Positions 24,201 to 37,172 are shown, numbered from the stretch's first letter. The stretch is DNA of 64,000 bases from Neoscytalidium dimidiatum (GCA_037367355.1 CM074698.1:2046001-2110000), one strand, 5' to 3'. The notes: generated from the letters alone by a model not told the origin. Numbers and translations are program-made.

Positions 24201-27200
24201 GAACGCGAAGTATAGTCTAGAAATATCCGGCTATATATCTAAGACGAAGTTAACTACCTAATTGCGAAGCTTTAGTAGATAATAATATAGTTAGTAGGGG
24301 AAGACTCTAATCCGGCGGCCTAGAAGGTAGAAGTTTCTAATCTAACTATATAACTATAAGTCTAACCTATCTAAACGCGCGTAAACCCGTAATAGAAACG
24401 CGACGTATAGAAGATAATTTAAAAGATAGTTAATAAAGAGATTATAAACTTAAAACGTTAAGATAGAGAAGTACGCGTAGGTTTTCCTATACTATAGGAC
24501 TTAGCCTTATAACGCGGTATAATAGAGTAAAGCTAGAATTAATATAAAGAAGATAATACTTTCTAGAATAAAGAAAACCGACCTAGTCTAGTAACTTAGG
24601 ATTCGAACGATAATTCTAATTTGAGTTCGAGCTCTACCTTAAATTTGTTAGATATAGAGGCTAAGAATAGTACGCGAAAGAAGAAGAGGAAGAAGAAGAG
24701 AAAACGTAGAAAGATAACTTAACTTAACTCTTTCTTAGAAGACGATAGACGCCCGCGTAAGGCGAAACGTAAGAGGTATACCCGGCGTAGAGGTTCTTTA
24801 ACCTCCTTTTTCGACGACGAGTCGTCGTTAGACAAAGAAACTCGATAATAGAAATTTAAGCTAGAAGAGCTAGGTTTTTTCAACCCGAACCTAAAGCTAA
24901 AAGATAACGAAGCCGATAAAGAAATAATAATTTAAAGCGGAAAGTTCTACTATCGAAGCGTTCGCTAATTCGTAGAAGCTACTAAATACGAAATAATAGC
25001 TACCTATAATAATATTATTTAAAGAAATTTATATAAGTATCTAAAAGATATAGTATAAGCCTAGTATATTAGCTAGCTTATAAGTAGCGACTATAAGTAG
25101 CTATAAGGCGGAAAACGCGTCGACCGTTAGTTAAAAAAAATACTTTAAAGATTTAAAAAGAGCCCGAGCTAAATATAGCGCGAATTATAGCGAAAAAAGT
25201 ACGGATTTTAGAAAGTACGTAAAAGTCGATCCGTTAGATAATTTATCGCGGAATACGTACGACTAGCGAAAGATACTAATATCTTCTCAATATAAGGCTA
25301 ATTACTATAAGCGTACGAGAGAATCTACGTTTAGCTACGTAGAGATCTAAGACCTCCCTCGTCTAAAACGACGATAAAGAGGTATATTAAGAGAGCCGAG
25401 GAACAAGCTTTAACCTAGTAGAATCTAATAAGAAACGAGAACTATAAGGTAAAGTACGCTAATATAGGCTCTTCGAGATAGAATTATAAATACGATTCCT
25501 ATAATAATAGAAAGCGTACTAATCGTTACTAGAAGAATCGACGTTACGGTAACTCTAACCGCTAGCGGAGTAAAGATCGCGAACGTAGTAAGAGCTATAA
25601 ATATAAGTAGAATAAAAGTCGCGAATAAAATAGGGATTATAATTTAGGTCGTTATAAAAGGCGTAATCGAGAAAGAAACCGCGATTAAGACCGCGATAAG
25701 TAAAAGAAAGAGAAGCCGTACGCTTATTATATAGATATTGATTAAGAAAGCTAGAAGAAGTTAGATCGAAAGAAGATTAACTCCTCTATTTCTAAGAGCG
25801 AGAGTACGCTATCTAGCGACGAATTAAATAACTCGGTAACTTAAAACTACTTTCTACGAACGATATTTAATAGACTAGTAGTCGTATTAAATAATCTTTA
25901 GTCGGATAACTAAGAAAGTTAAGAAATAGAACTTACTATACGAGTAATACTATCTAGTAAGTTCTAAAACGGGATTTATTAGTATTAGAATTACGTAACT
26001 ATCTAGCCGTTAAGAAATAAGCTATACTTTTATATTCGAAAGAAGTATAGTAAAGGTAAGAAGATAAAGAAGCTAACTACTAGATTAGTCGATCTAGTAA
26101 TTTAAAAGACGATATAATTAGCCGCTATTTATCCGTTAGAAGAAGTACTATAAGACCTAGAAATTACGGTATATTTAAATATAATACTAGAAATCTTTCC
26201 GAAAGTAGCGTTTAGAAATTAGAATTTCTTAATAGCTAAAGCTAGACTTAGAAATAGTATTAAAGAGATAGAGATTATAATAAACTTAGATTATCGTATA
26301 TTAATCTTAGATTAATCTTCTTTAAGTAAAGCCGGAATTAGTAGCTTCTAGCTAATATAAATAAAGAATCTAATCCTAGTAGCTAGAATTAACGGAGAAC
26401 TAATATACTATAAGGAGTATATTCTACTAAGATTTAAATTTAGAGCTTAGTCTAAAGGCGCCTAGATCTAAATTTCGTTTATTTAAGAAATTTACCTAGT
26501 TAAAGATTATTAAGGAACGATTCTAGTAGGAATAGATATTATAGAATCTATCGGAATAATACTAGACGTATCGAAATAGACGATTAAAGTCGTAATCTAC
26601 TAAGATACTAGAATACTAATAGAAACTAGAATACGCTCTAAATAAGTAATAAATAGCGTAAAAGCTAAAGTAAAACGCGATATAGTTCTATTAGCGAAGT
26701 CGATTATACTGGTAAAGGTTTAATTTATAAAGGTCTTATTAGGAGGAAGAGATTTCGAATTTATTTCTAAGAAGTAAGAAGACGGTAAGATTAGGGTAAT
26801 AACCTACGTATATATAATAGATTAGAACTTAGAGGCCGTATAGATACGTAACGACTTAGACGAGCTTATTACGATTCTAAAATACTATCTACTAGGTTAT
26901 TTATATAATACTAAGGTATTACGCTTAGTATAAATCGATAGCGATAATTACGCGCTAGTAGGCTTAAACGCCGATAATATTAATTCGTTAATAGAAACTA
27001 TACTAGATAATAGCGTTATAATCTATAGCGACGAGGAAACTATATAAGCCCTAGTAGAGGTAGTAAATCGCTATTCTAATCTATAGAAGAATAAACCTTT
27101 AGCCGTAAAAATTTCTATTAAGGATTATATAGAAATACCGCTAAAAGAGAACTAGAGCGAATTAACGAAGTTAGTTACGAAGATTTACCTACTATTAGTA

Positions 27201-30200
27201 AAGAAGAGAGAGATCGTTAACGAAGTCTTCGATAAGCTTTACGACTAAGAAAAGTTAAGCTAGATAAGAAAATATACTATCTTCGGCTTTCTAGTCTTCG
27301 TAGTATAGAGATAGATTAGAAAAAATAACGTCTAAATAGAGAAGCCTAGAGTAGTAGTAGATATTCGCGGCCTTAATAGAATTTCGTAGAAGAACTCGTA
27401 TCTAGTTCTAAGTTAGGATAATATTATTAACGTAATACGAGGGTATTAATATATTATAGTTATCGACGTAATATCCTTCTTTTACTAATAGATAGTAAAA
27501 GAAGCCGACCGTTATAAATTAACGGTTAATTCGTATCGCGGTTAAGAATCCTTTAACGTAGCGATTATAGATTATATTAACTTAGTATTATACGTCTAGA
27601 GATAACTAAACGCGATTCTAAGAAAATATTATACCTTCTATAAAGCCTATATCGACGATATTATAATATATAGTCGTATATTATAGGAATACCTAGAATA
27701 CCTTAATAAGGTCTTCTAAAAGCTAGACCGAATCGAAATTAGCCTCGTACTAAAAAAGAGTTTTATTAGATACCTATATATAATACTACTAGAATAGAGA
27801 GTTAATACTTTTAGACTAGGCTTAACGGAGGAACGTACTAAGGCTCTCGTAGAGATATTATTTTCTAAAACGCTTAAGGATTTAGAGTACTAGATTAGCG
27901 TAACCGAATTTTTATAAAGTAAGATTTTCTATTATGCCGCTATTATTAAGCCCTTAATAGACTATAAGATAGCCTTACTAAGAGTAAGCCTTAAGAAGAG
28001 TAACGCGAGAAAGGCCTTTACTAAGCGGATAAAAGTCGTTCTACTAGAAGAACGAAGAGCGGTATACGAAGCTATTCGAGCGTATCTAAGAAATCCTCTA
28101 TAGCTAGTATATTACGATCCGGACTATAGATTATACGTAGATATTAACGCGTTAAAACTCGGTATAGGCGCTTTAGTATACTATATAGAGGGAGACCTAG
28201 ATTCTATCGTATCCGATAGAAAGGTCTAACTATAGAAAGACGCGAAAATTTAACTAATTATATTCCTCTCTAAAGCGCTAAAGTTAGCCGAAATATAATA
28301 CTAGTTTACGAAGCTTAAAGTAGCCGGAATAGTATAGACCTTACGTAAAATTAAGTACTTAATATACGTAGGCCTAAAATAGAATACGTACTTCTTTATA
28401 AATTACTATACGGTAACGTTTATCGCTTAGTATTATAACCTATAAATAACGTTAGCGATAGATAAGATAAATCTAAAGCTAGTTATAGCTAGCTAGTATA
28501 TCTTCTAATTTAAACTTAAAGTTTTATATAGGCCTAGCCGTACGTATCTAGTACTAGACGTACTAAGTCGCTTACTTATAAAGTCGGATTAAGCGTAAGA
28601 CGATAATATATTAGAAATTCTTAATCTAACTAATATCTTTACGGTTATAGTAGTTAAGCTATTAGACGAGTTTAAATATAAGATCCGATAAGATTATAAC
28701 GTCGACTCGTATTAGATCCGTATCTAAAACGTATTAATAGTAATTTAGGAGACGAATCGAGCGGACGCGGAAGCGAGAGCTAAGTACTAGAGTCGTTAAA
28801 TAAATTAGAATTCGTAGAAAAGACCGCGCATAGACGATAAATCTAAGCTACGCGATTAGTAAAATTAAGAGTAAGGTAATTAGTAACGTAACGAAGACGA
28901 AGTAGAGCGTAAAGAGGTAGCTACCTAAGACGATAGTAACCGGCCTAAAGAAGAGTACTAGTAGACTAAAACGGAGTTATAAGAAAGGCCGTAAAGAAAT
29001 AAGTAGCGGGAATTAAATAATAAAATAACGCTTAGATAAGTCGTAAGTAGCGTAGTATAATAAGAGACGGCTAGTAAAATAACGTAGGAAGAGGTAGTTA
29101 ACGAATTAGTAAGCGAAAATACGAAGGATAGAGCCGTATAGAACCCTAGAGTTAAAGTACGAATTCTAATACGCTAACTAAGGCCGCTAACCTAAGAAAG
29201 AAATACTATCTCGGCTACGGAGTAAAATAATCGAAATCGACAAAGTATTTAATTAAGACGGTTAATAAGGGCGCTATATATATAGATACTTAAAGATAAA
29301 GACGAGCCTCTTAAGACGGTATAGAGACTTCGTTTTTTTCTAAGGAACGGCCTAATCTATTACGTAGATCTAGAAGATAGCCGCTACCGTCTTTATATTT
29401 TAACCTTAGTAGAGAAGGAAATCTTCGAGATAGCGTACGATAAGTAGAATTATAGAGGATTTTAGAGATCCTATAATAGAATTAGAATCTTAATATTTAT
29501 TAAGAATCTAGTAAAGAAGCTCTAGAACTACCTAAAATAGTACCTAAAATATTAATTATACGTAATAAAACGCTATTAGCTATATAGAGAGCTATATCTA
29601 ATCTACGAGTCGGCTATTCTAAGAGAGATTTAAACTATAGACTTTATCGTAAAACTCCCCCCGATAAAGAAAGCTTACGATATTCTTTTAACCGTAATCT
29701 ATAAGGTTACTAAGGAAGTTCTATTACTTAAAGAAAAAGAAAACTAAGAAGTAGAGATATAGGCGAATCGATACGTTAAGGCTATACTATCCTATAAATA
29801 GAGTCTACTACGTATTTAAATTATAGATTAAAATCCCCGCTTTATATCTAACTTCTAGAAGTAAGTATATTAAAAGCTAGAAATTACCTAATATATAACT
29901 ATAGCCTACTACCTATAAGCGAACGGGTAAAGCGAACGTATAAACTAAATAGTAAAAATAGCTATATACTACTATATTATAACGTTTCTAGATAGCGAAT
30001 AGACGGAACTACTTCTATTTCTATAAATATTACTAAATAACGCGATTAACGTAACTACCGGTTTCTCGCTAAACTAGCTTATTATAGAAATAAATACCTA
30101 GATAGATCTACTAGCGGCTTTAATAGAGGTACTCGAAGACCGTAAGTAGCTTAGAGACGCGGCGAGACGCGAAGTATAAGAAGCGATTATATTCGCGGTA

Positions 30201-30700
30201 ATAAAGTAGAAAGAACGTTACGATAGAAAATATAAGCCGCTTCGTCTTAGAAAGGACGATTTAGTCTTTATACGCTTATACTAAAAATATAAGATTTAAG
30301 AATACGCGGACTAAAAGTTTATATACTAGAGAATAAGTCTATTTCTAGTAAAAAAGAAGATTAATAATCTAGCCTATAAGATTAATATCCTACTAAACTA
30401 GAAAATATACCTAGTTATATCTATAGTATATCTTAAACTAGTACCGAAAGACTCTAATTCGTATAAACGAGAGAACTATCTAGAACTAGAACTAGTAGTA
30501 GAATAGAACGACTTAGACCCCTCTTACGAAATATAAAGGCTACTCGATAGAAGAGAATCCTTTATATATAGACGGAAGATTAAGAAGTATCTCGTCTAAT
30601 AGAAAGAATAGGAACCGGTATATAATTTCTAGTTAACTAAAGAAGCTCTAAAGAATATACGTAACCTCGTAAGAAAATATAATAATTAATACCTTATAAG
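24200..30700 (+). pseudogene. Element B gag-pol remnants
   Basis: The order is a gag-like basic region (about 24,600-25,800, rich in Arg/Lys/Asn codons), a protease/RT region with AYIDDIIIYS at about 27,645-27,674, and RNase H-like sequence to about 28,700. An integrase-like region (about 29,340-30,600) begins LIYYVDLEDSRYRLY, comparable to gypsy integrase N-termini. Stops are almost only TAG and TAA, as expected from RIP of CAG, CAA and TGG codons. Confidence 0.7.
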
Positions 30701-30801
30701 CTAGCTAAAAAGGTAATCTAGAAGAGCAGATCGTTAGCGAATACGAGAGAAACTATAAAAAGAGCGGCCGAAGGCCGACGCGGGTAAAGAAAGCGGCTAG
30801 T

Positions 30802-33800
30802 AGTCGGTATATAAGCCTATTTACTAGAGATACGTTAGTAAGAACGTAACTCGGCTACTAGCTTCTACTAATATTTATTTACGCGCTTCGTACGAAAAAT
30901 AAGCGAATCTACTTTCCGTACTAATATACTTACTACGCCGCCTATAAGCCCGTTATAACCTATTAAAGAAGCGTACCCTCGACTTTTAATAAGATACTAT
31001 ACGAGTAGATATAAAAATATATACTAAGCCTCGCTAATAGCTTATACAAATATCGGGCCGCGCGAGAACTAACTAAATATTTCTCTAGCTATTACTCTTA
31101 GATTCCCCGTTACTAGATAGTAGTAATCGTTAACTCGCTAGTACTTATTATCCGGTACTATAGGCCGGATACTATTACGCTAGATAATCTAATAGCGTAT
31201 AAATAGACTATATTTATTCTTAATATATTACGCTAAGAGTATTATATCTAGGCCGTCCTAGACGAGGTATATACTAAAAACCGGCTACGTAATTAGATAC
31301 TAGTAACCGTAGTAGTAGATAGGTTTGTTATACTCGCGCGGTAAGAGATTTACGGCTACTAAGGCGAAGTACTCGAAGTATAGAGAGTCTAAAATATAAT
31401 ATAGGTAATACTAACGAGCCGTAGCCGCGAGCGTTATATACGGAAAGTAACGCTTATTATTAATTAGTTTTTAGCCGATAATCTAAAGTTCTTTCGAATC
31501 CTAGAAACGCTCCGTAGTATAGCCGCGAGATCCTATATTAAAATTATTGATAACTTTAGACCCGGTTTTCTTAATCCTTAAGACGAATAGTTTACGCTAG
31601 AATACTTAATACGCGCCTAGTAGGTTCTAGCTAAGAAGCCGCTCTAGTAGACTAAATTTAATTTCTAGGTAAACACGGGCGATTTTAGAAGATTCCTACT
31701 CTTAGAAGACTTAGTAGATCCTAATTCGAACTAGCTAGACGATACTAACGTATAGTTCGATATCGACTTCTAATAAGAACTTAAAATAGTAGTAGATAGT
31801 CTATCCTCTTTTATAATACTAACGTATCTACTAAGTTCTATCCTCTACGATAGAATTAAGCTTAAGTAAATAAGCGAGGACTAAGATACGTAAGTATAAT
31901 CGGCCGAAGTAGACGTAGAATTAGCTCTCGCCGACTTAAATAGTACGCTACTATAGATATATTATACTACTCTTAATATATCGATCGCCTTAGTAGACGT
32001 TATTCTAGCCGACTTTCTATCGACGAGATAGAAGTTTAGCGATCTCCTTAGTCGCGGCGTATAGCGAATTAATACGACTAGAAAGACCGCGGTAGTCTAT
32101 AAGAAGATTAATACTCTTTCTCTATACGACGTTAATATAGTAGTCGATAAGGATTATATTCCGCTAGAGAACGTAATTCTTTTATCTAATTTAGTATACT
32201 AAGTTATCTATCTTTATCTAGAAATAGGCTTTCTTATTCTACGCTAACTATACGATTACTAGCTAGCTAATTTTACTATATCTAGATCTCCGCTTATAAT
32301 AATCGAGCCGTTAGGGAAACTAGCGATAGTACGCCTCGAAGACGGAAAATTAGTATACGGCGTATATAACGGCTATACCTACGCGGGAGTAGTAGGTTTC
32401 TATAAGATATATAGCGATAATACGACTAATCCGATAATCTAATATATAAAGATAGTATAGCCTTAGTATAACTTAAATATAAAGAACGAAGAAGTCTACT
32501 CCGCCGATAAGAAAGCCTCTAATATTATCCCGATTAAGAATTATAAGATCGATTCGAAGAGATACTTACGCTATATAAAGTAGAATAAGAGTTATAAGAA
32601 GACTTAAAAGAAGTACTAGAATAATAAGTTCCTCTATAAGCCCGGGTAATATTCGCCTACGTATCTAGATACGTAAGATTATAACGCTAAGATAGCGGAT
32701 AACCTTTAAGCTAAGAAGAAGATAGGCGAGTACGTATTAGTAGTACGTAAAGGCGCGAGAGTATACGACCTTCTTCCGACTAAGAAAATCCTAATATCTA
32801 CTAAGGTATTAGAGAATAACGATCTATTAGCTAATATAGGCCTACTTACGCTCGTAAACGATGTCTTAACGAATATTAAGATCGTATTTATCGGAAAGCC
32901 CTAGCTAATATAAAATACGGAGGCCTAGGCCGATTTTATTACGAAGTTTAGCGGAGAATATTATAAGATCTCGGTCCGTAGTATAACCTTCTTAGTTATC
33001 TATAAGGACTTTAAGAATACTAGAGTAGCCGGAAAGATAGTAAAGAGTTATCGAGTTATACTTAAGATCGAATAAGAATTTCTAGACTAGGTTAAGAAAC
33101 TATCTTAGAAGGAGATTATACTAATCGACGACTCTCTAGTCGCGATACTAGATCTAGAAAATACTTAAGTATAAGACGTAAACGCCTATATACTCTAGAT
33201 CGCCTTTTAAATAACTTAGTAAGCTACGACTATTATAGAGAACTCTAGAAAGGCGATCTTCAAGTCGTCCGAATAGAATATTATAGATATAAGAAAGGCC
33301 GCTAAAGCTATTCGGCGTATAGGCGCTAGAGTTACTAATACTAATTTATATAACGAGCTAAACGACTAGATTAATTATCTAGAAGCTCTAATCGCTAATT
33401 AGTAAAATATCTTAGTAAACGGTTATACTAGCTAGATTACGAACTATAAAACTAGCCTATAGAATTTAGCTAATATAGTTAAAGCGGTATCCGGCTAAAT
33501 ATACGATAAAAGTAAAGTAATAACTCTTTTGAGGGATAGCGTATCGAAGAACGTAGCGCTAATTAAAGCGCTAGAAGAATAGTTCTAGGCAGTTAAGAGC
33601 TAGTAGGCTAAAAAGAAGCTAGAATAAGATATTAAGAACGGTACTATAGCGTAATAGAGTTATTAGAATCTAGTAACGAGTACCCCTAGTAAGCGAGGAG
33701 TAAAAAGCCTCTTCTAATCTCTATAGAAGAAGAAAAGAACTAAGTTAATTAACCTTATAACTTAAATACTAGAAGCGTTATCGAGTATTAATAGTAACTC

Positions 33801-33845
33801 TAAATCGTCTTTCTTAGATAAGTACTAAGGCGCCTAGTTTCGCTA
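30802..33845 (+). pseudogene. Element B extra decayed frame of unknown function (about 1,000 codons)
   Basis: In one + frame (codons starting at 30802) the sequence reads as one long protein broken only by TAG/TAA at spacings typical of Gln/Trp codons. Stop-free runs reach about 60 residues, for example around 32,265-32,440 and 32,712-32,905. A neighbouring frame instead shows runs of two or three successive stops. The C-terminal part looks helical and Lys-rich. It lies after integrase and before the 3' LTR, where some gypsy elements carry an env-like or captured gene. I recognise no family. Confidence 0.5.
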
Positions 33846-34226
33846 ACTACTACTATATAACTAATAGTAAATAGCTAAAACCCTATAGTTTAGAGCTCTA
33901 TATAATAAAAGCTTTTTACTATAGTATATAATAACGATAAGATACTCGTAACCGTTACCTCTATCTAATATAGTACTCCCGGCTATCGATCGGCTATCCG
34001 CGGTAAGGTAATACTTATATAAAAAAAAAAAAAAGAGACGCGATTAGATACTCTCGTACGGAACGTATACCTACGTAGTTAAAAGAACTAACGAGGCCTA
34101 GTAGAGGCCGAGTAGAGAAAGTAATAGTTTAGGAATAGAGGAATATCTAAGCGTAGAACGGATTAGTAATTCGTAAGTGAGTTTTACTTTTTTTAAGTTT
34201 ATTATTATTTATTTTTTTCCTTTAGC

Positions 34227-34303
34227 TTCTACGTATTATAAGAGAAGCATAATAGATCGCGATCTATTAAATTATCGTCCTCTAGATATTATAATACGTA
34301 GAA
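34227..34303. repeat. Inverted repeat at the right end of element B
   Basis: TTCTACGTATTATAA (34227-34241) pairs perfectly with TTATAATACGTAGAA (34289-34303). Between them lies a perfect 18-bp palindrome, AATAGATCGCGATCTATT (34251-34268). The right arm lies inside the right LTR. Confidence 0.7.
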
Positions 34304-34434
34304 AAGAAACCGTAGGGAAGAAACGGTAGAGCGATCCGCTCTATAATAGCGGACCGCTATTTAGATAGTTATAATTAACTATATATATATATTTACGTAT
34401 TAAGATCTCTACTCCTAATTTATAATTCCTACTA
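34286..34434 (+). repeat. Element B right LTR
   Basis: About 149 bp, the match of 22677-22825, with the same central stretch of GCGATCCGCTCTATAATAGC. Confidence 0.8.
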
Positions 34435-35083
34435 GTAGAAGCCTAAGAACCCTACGTATAGTAGAGCCGTACTTCTTAGACTCGTACGGGAGAACTAGGA
34501 ATATAGAACGGCGACGCATATAGAAATACTAGTAGGTAATAACTATCGCCTATACGAGAAGAACGCCTATAAGTATAACGACTAGAAAGAAGATATAAAC
34601 TAATAGAGAATCTATAGGGGATAAAGAATCGTACGGGCGGGAAGTAGAAAAACTAATAAAGATAAATACTACGAGATAGTAGTATAGTAGTAATATCGTC
34701 CGCTAATACTATTAGAAGTTAGAATCTAAGAAGTAGGCTTTAGTACTTAAGTTATATAAAAACTATAGAACCTATATAGAATTAGAACTAATCTAAACCT
34801 CTAATCTAGAGCTCTAATCTAATATCGTAATTCCTAAATTACTATAGCTCTCTTATAGTATATAGATACGCTCGTTAAATAGTACTTTAATTCTCGTAGT
34901 TAACTTAAAGTTCTAATTTAATACTATATTAACTTAGAGGTAATAAGGTCTATTAAACTCCTATATTACGTAACTTCTTATTTTATTATTACTCCCCTTT
35001 CCTCGTCTTTAAGGTAAACCCTTCGATAAATCTAAACTTACTAGGCGACTTCGAAGCCTAGTAGTAGAGGCCCCGTCGTTATA
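34435..35083 (+). repeat. Element A 3' LTR, right piece
   Basis: The element A LTR resumes with GTAGAAGCC and runs to GTCGTTATA, matching 15,371-16,020. Confidence 0.85.
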
Positions 35084-35093
35084 AAACTTTCGG

Positions 35094-35142
35094 AAGCTCT
35101 AGAAGCTCTAGAAGCTCTAGAAGCTCTAGAAGCTCTAGAAGT
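35094..35142. repeat. 9-bp TCTAGA-containing tandem array (right)
   Basis: Five near-perfect copies of AGCTCTAGA lie just outside the element A 3' LTR. Related to the left arrays, so element A appears to have landed inside such an array. Confidence 0.75.
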
Positions 35143-35415
35143 ACTAGCCCTAATTACGGGATTATAAGCTAGATAGGTAAATACGTTTTCTATTAGATCT
35201 AAGACTCTTAGCCGAAACTAGCTAGGGAATTTTATTAATACCCTTATACTAACTTATATTTTTTAGTCTAGGTCTAGTACCTTATTATTAGATTATCCTA
35301 CCTCTATCTAGATGCTAGCGAGATTCTTTAGGTTAATATTTCCTTAATCGCGTTCGAAAGTATCCTTAACTAGATTATATAGAATAGTAAATATAATAAT
35401 TATAGAGAATATACT

Positions 35416-35802
35416 AGTGATCCCCTCTAGGAAGCAAGTTTAGAGCTTTTATTTAGACTGTCGAACATCGCTTGTTTACATTTTCCTCAAGTATATTTCA
35501 CGATGGAAATCCTGCAGATCTTGCCTCCACCAACCGTAAACCCGGCGATTTCAAAAAGTCGCCCGAGTTCGTGGCCCTCTGAGATGGCGTCGTATCCTTT
35601 GACGAGCCTACCCGACTACCGGCCAGTTAATTTATCTACCCGTCTAAACTTCCATTGCTGGTCTAGCGCAAACCCCGCACCATCATCCCACTTCCAGTTC
35701 CACAATAACCTCATTTACATAGAAGTACTATCTACCGTATAAGAAGGTATCTTCCCCAGATAAAAGCGAAAAAGTCATTCTTTTGTTGCTTCTCACGAAA
35801 TC
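35416..35802. other. Unmutated spacer and promoter of the rhamnosidase gene
   Basis: Normal CpA/TpG content returns abruptly here. A 79-codon frame at 35503-35742 has no recognisable character. Confidence 0.5.
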
Positions 35803-37140
35803 ATGCACGTTGCTGCAGTTGTGGCCGCTCTGCTTGCCCCTGCTCTTCCTGCCGCAGTGCCGGGCGAAGAGTATATTCTTTCCCCTACATCACGTACCAT
35901 CCAGCCAGCGTCTATAGCCCAAACTTCCGGGGATGTTACTGGCGCAATACCTGGCCAACCGTATCGCGCTACCGATGTCTATTCTCTGAGCGGCCCCAAT
36001 GCCTCTATTACTCTTGACTTTGGCCGCGAAACCGCCGGAATACCGCACTTTAATTTCCGAAGGTCAACATGTAATGGCAACATCTGCCAAACACACAACC
36101 TGCCATCTTTAACATGCAATTCCTCTTGCCAAGGCCTTGGTGTGGCGTACAGCGAATCCGCGGCTTTCATCGGCCTGGAGTCCGACTGGTCGACTTACTT
36201 CACTGTCCCGGACGGCACTCTGTACATCCCAATAACGCCCGGAAACTTCTCCATGCCTCGCAAATGGGGTCGAGGAGGATTTCGCCACCTGACTTTGTCC
36301 CTTGACTCAAACACAGGACCTTTGACAAGCGTAGAGCTCCAGTTTCTGCACCTCCAATTCACGCCGCAGCCGAACATCGAGGACGAAAGCAAACTGCGCG
36401 AGTACTCTGGTTACTTCTGGAGCGACGATGATCTGCTCAACCGCATATGGCATGCTGGCGTCTACACGCTGCAGCTTTGTCAGATACGCGCGGATTCATT
36501 GGTCAATCACAATTACACCGTCACAGGCGGTGGTTGGGCGGAAGATGCAGTGGTGCGTGGTGTCGACCACATGGATGTGGTGATGGGAGAGGGAGCCAAG
36601 CGGGACAGGAATCCGTGGCCAGCTGACATGAGCATCTCATTGCGAAGCGCTTTGGTGTCACAGAATTTTGATAACTTAAGAGCTCTAAAGAACCTTTTAG
36701 TTGCGGTGATGGTGCTGCAGGATCCGGTGTCTGGATACTTCCCCTACGCTGGTTCCCCATTTGGGGACTTCTTCGCTGAATACGGTGATCTTGGTAGGAA
36801 TTTCTCCAGCCTCCGTGATACGAGAACAACTTACTGAGACGACTCAGCCGGCTTCGGGGCCTGGAGCTCTGACACTTACAACCTCTGGACAATCATCAAC
36901 TTCATCGACTACGTCCTCATTACCGATGACTTTCATTTCGCCAGCCAACACTGGGCCAAGATCATCCGCGCCCTGGAAGCCACCTACCAGTACATCGACC
37001 CCACGACCGGCCTCTTTAACGGAACAAAAACCTCCGACTGGGGCCGCGAGGGCGTTGGCAGCACCAACGCCGCCCTCAACGCGCTGTACTACCACGCACT
37101 CACCCGCACCGCCCACTTCTCCGCCAAACTACCCAACTCC

Positions 37141-37172
<32 letters not shown>

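Larger units (their letters stand above)
22677..34434 (+). mobile_element. Element B: degenerate Ty3/gypsy-type element inserted in the 3' LTR of element A
   Basis: Terminal direct repeats of about 149 bp (22677-22825 and 34286-34434) enclose about 11.5 kb. GTAG flanks both ends as a 4-bp (possibly 5-bp) target duplication. The RT motif AYIDDIIIYS is on the + strand at about 27,645-27,674. An integrase zinc-region-like stretch starts near 29,345. Downstream is a further long decayed frame of unknown nature. At about 11.8 kb it is long for a fungal Ty3-type element, and its LTRs are short. No good polypurine tract is visible before the right repeat. The whole element is RIP-mutated. Confidence 0.8.
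15303..35083 (+). mobile_element. Element A: degenerate Ty3/gypsy LTR retrotransposon, split by element B
   Basis: The 5' LTR is 15303-16020 and the internal part 16021-22613. The 3' LTR is split into 22614-22676 and 34435-35083. Without element B the unit is about 8.0 kb. Both LTR copies start TATTACGAAC (TGTTACGAAC before RIP, matching the usual 5'-TG) and end ...GTTATA / GTCGTTATA. The flanking 5-mers GAACC and AAACT differ only by transitions and could be a RIP-altered target duplication. Gag-, RT-, RNase H- and integrase-like frames run in + order. Completely decayed and not autonomous. Confidence 0.85.
14815..35415. repeat. RIP-saturated block of nested retrotransposons
   Basis: Across about 20.6 kb CpA and TpG are almost absent: by eye I find only a few dozen instances, where sequence of this length would be expected to hold well over a thousand. 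TpA is hugely enriched while CpG remains common. This is the mark of RIP, which changes CpA to TpA on either strand of duplicated DNA. As a result ATG and the near-cognate starts TTG, CTG and GTG are missing, and CAG, CAA and TGG codons have become TAG or TAA. Both edges are abrupt. They lie about 490 bp outside the left LTR end and about 330 bp outside the right one. Confidence 0.9.

Noticed and set aside
34021..34034. Poly-A run as the tail of a non-LTR element
   Set aside because: It lies inside element B, with no LINE-type reverse transcriptase frame ending at it.
35094..35142. TCTAGA runs as cloning-linker artefact
   Set aside because: The 9-bp units are degenerate and occur on both sides of element A, and similar units are part of the RIP context. 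This is a genomic tandem repeat.
14815..35415. Centromere or inserted mitochondrial DNA as explanation of the AT-rich block
   Set aside because: Recognisable LTRs, RT and integrase motifs and CpA-specific depletion explain it as RIP-mutated retrotransposons. CpG is too frequent for mitochondrial DNA, and the block is short for a fungal regional centromere.
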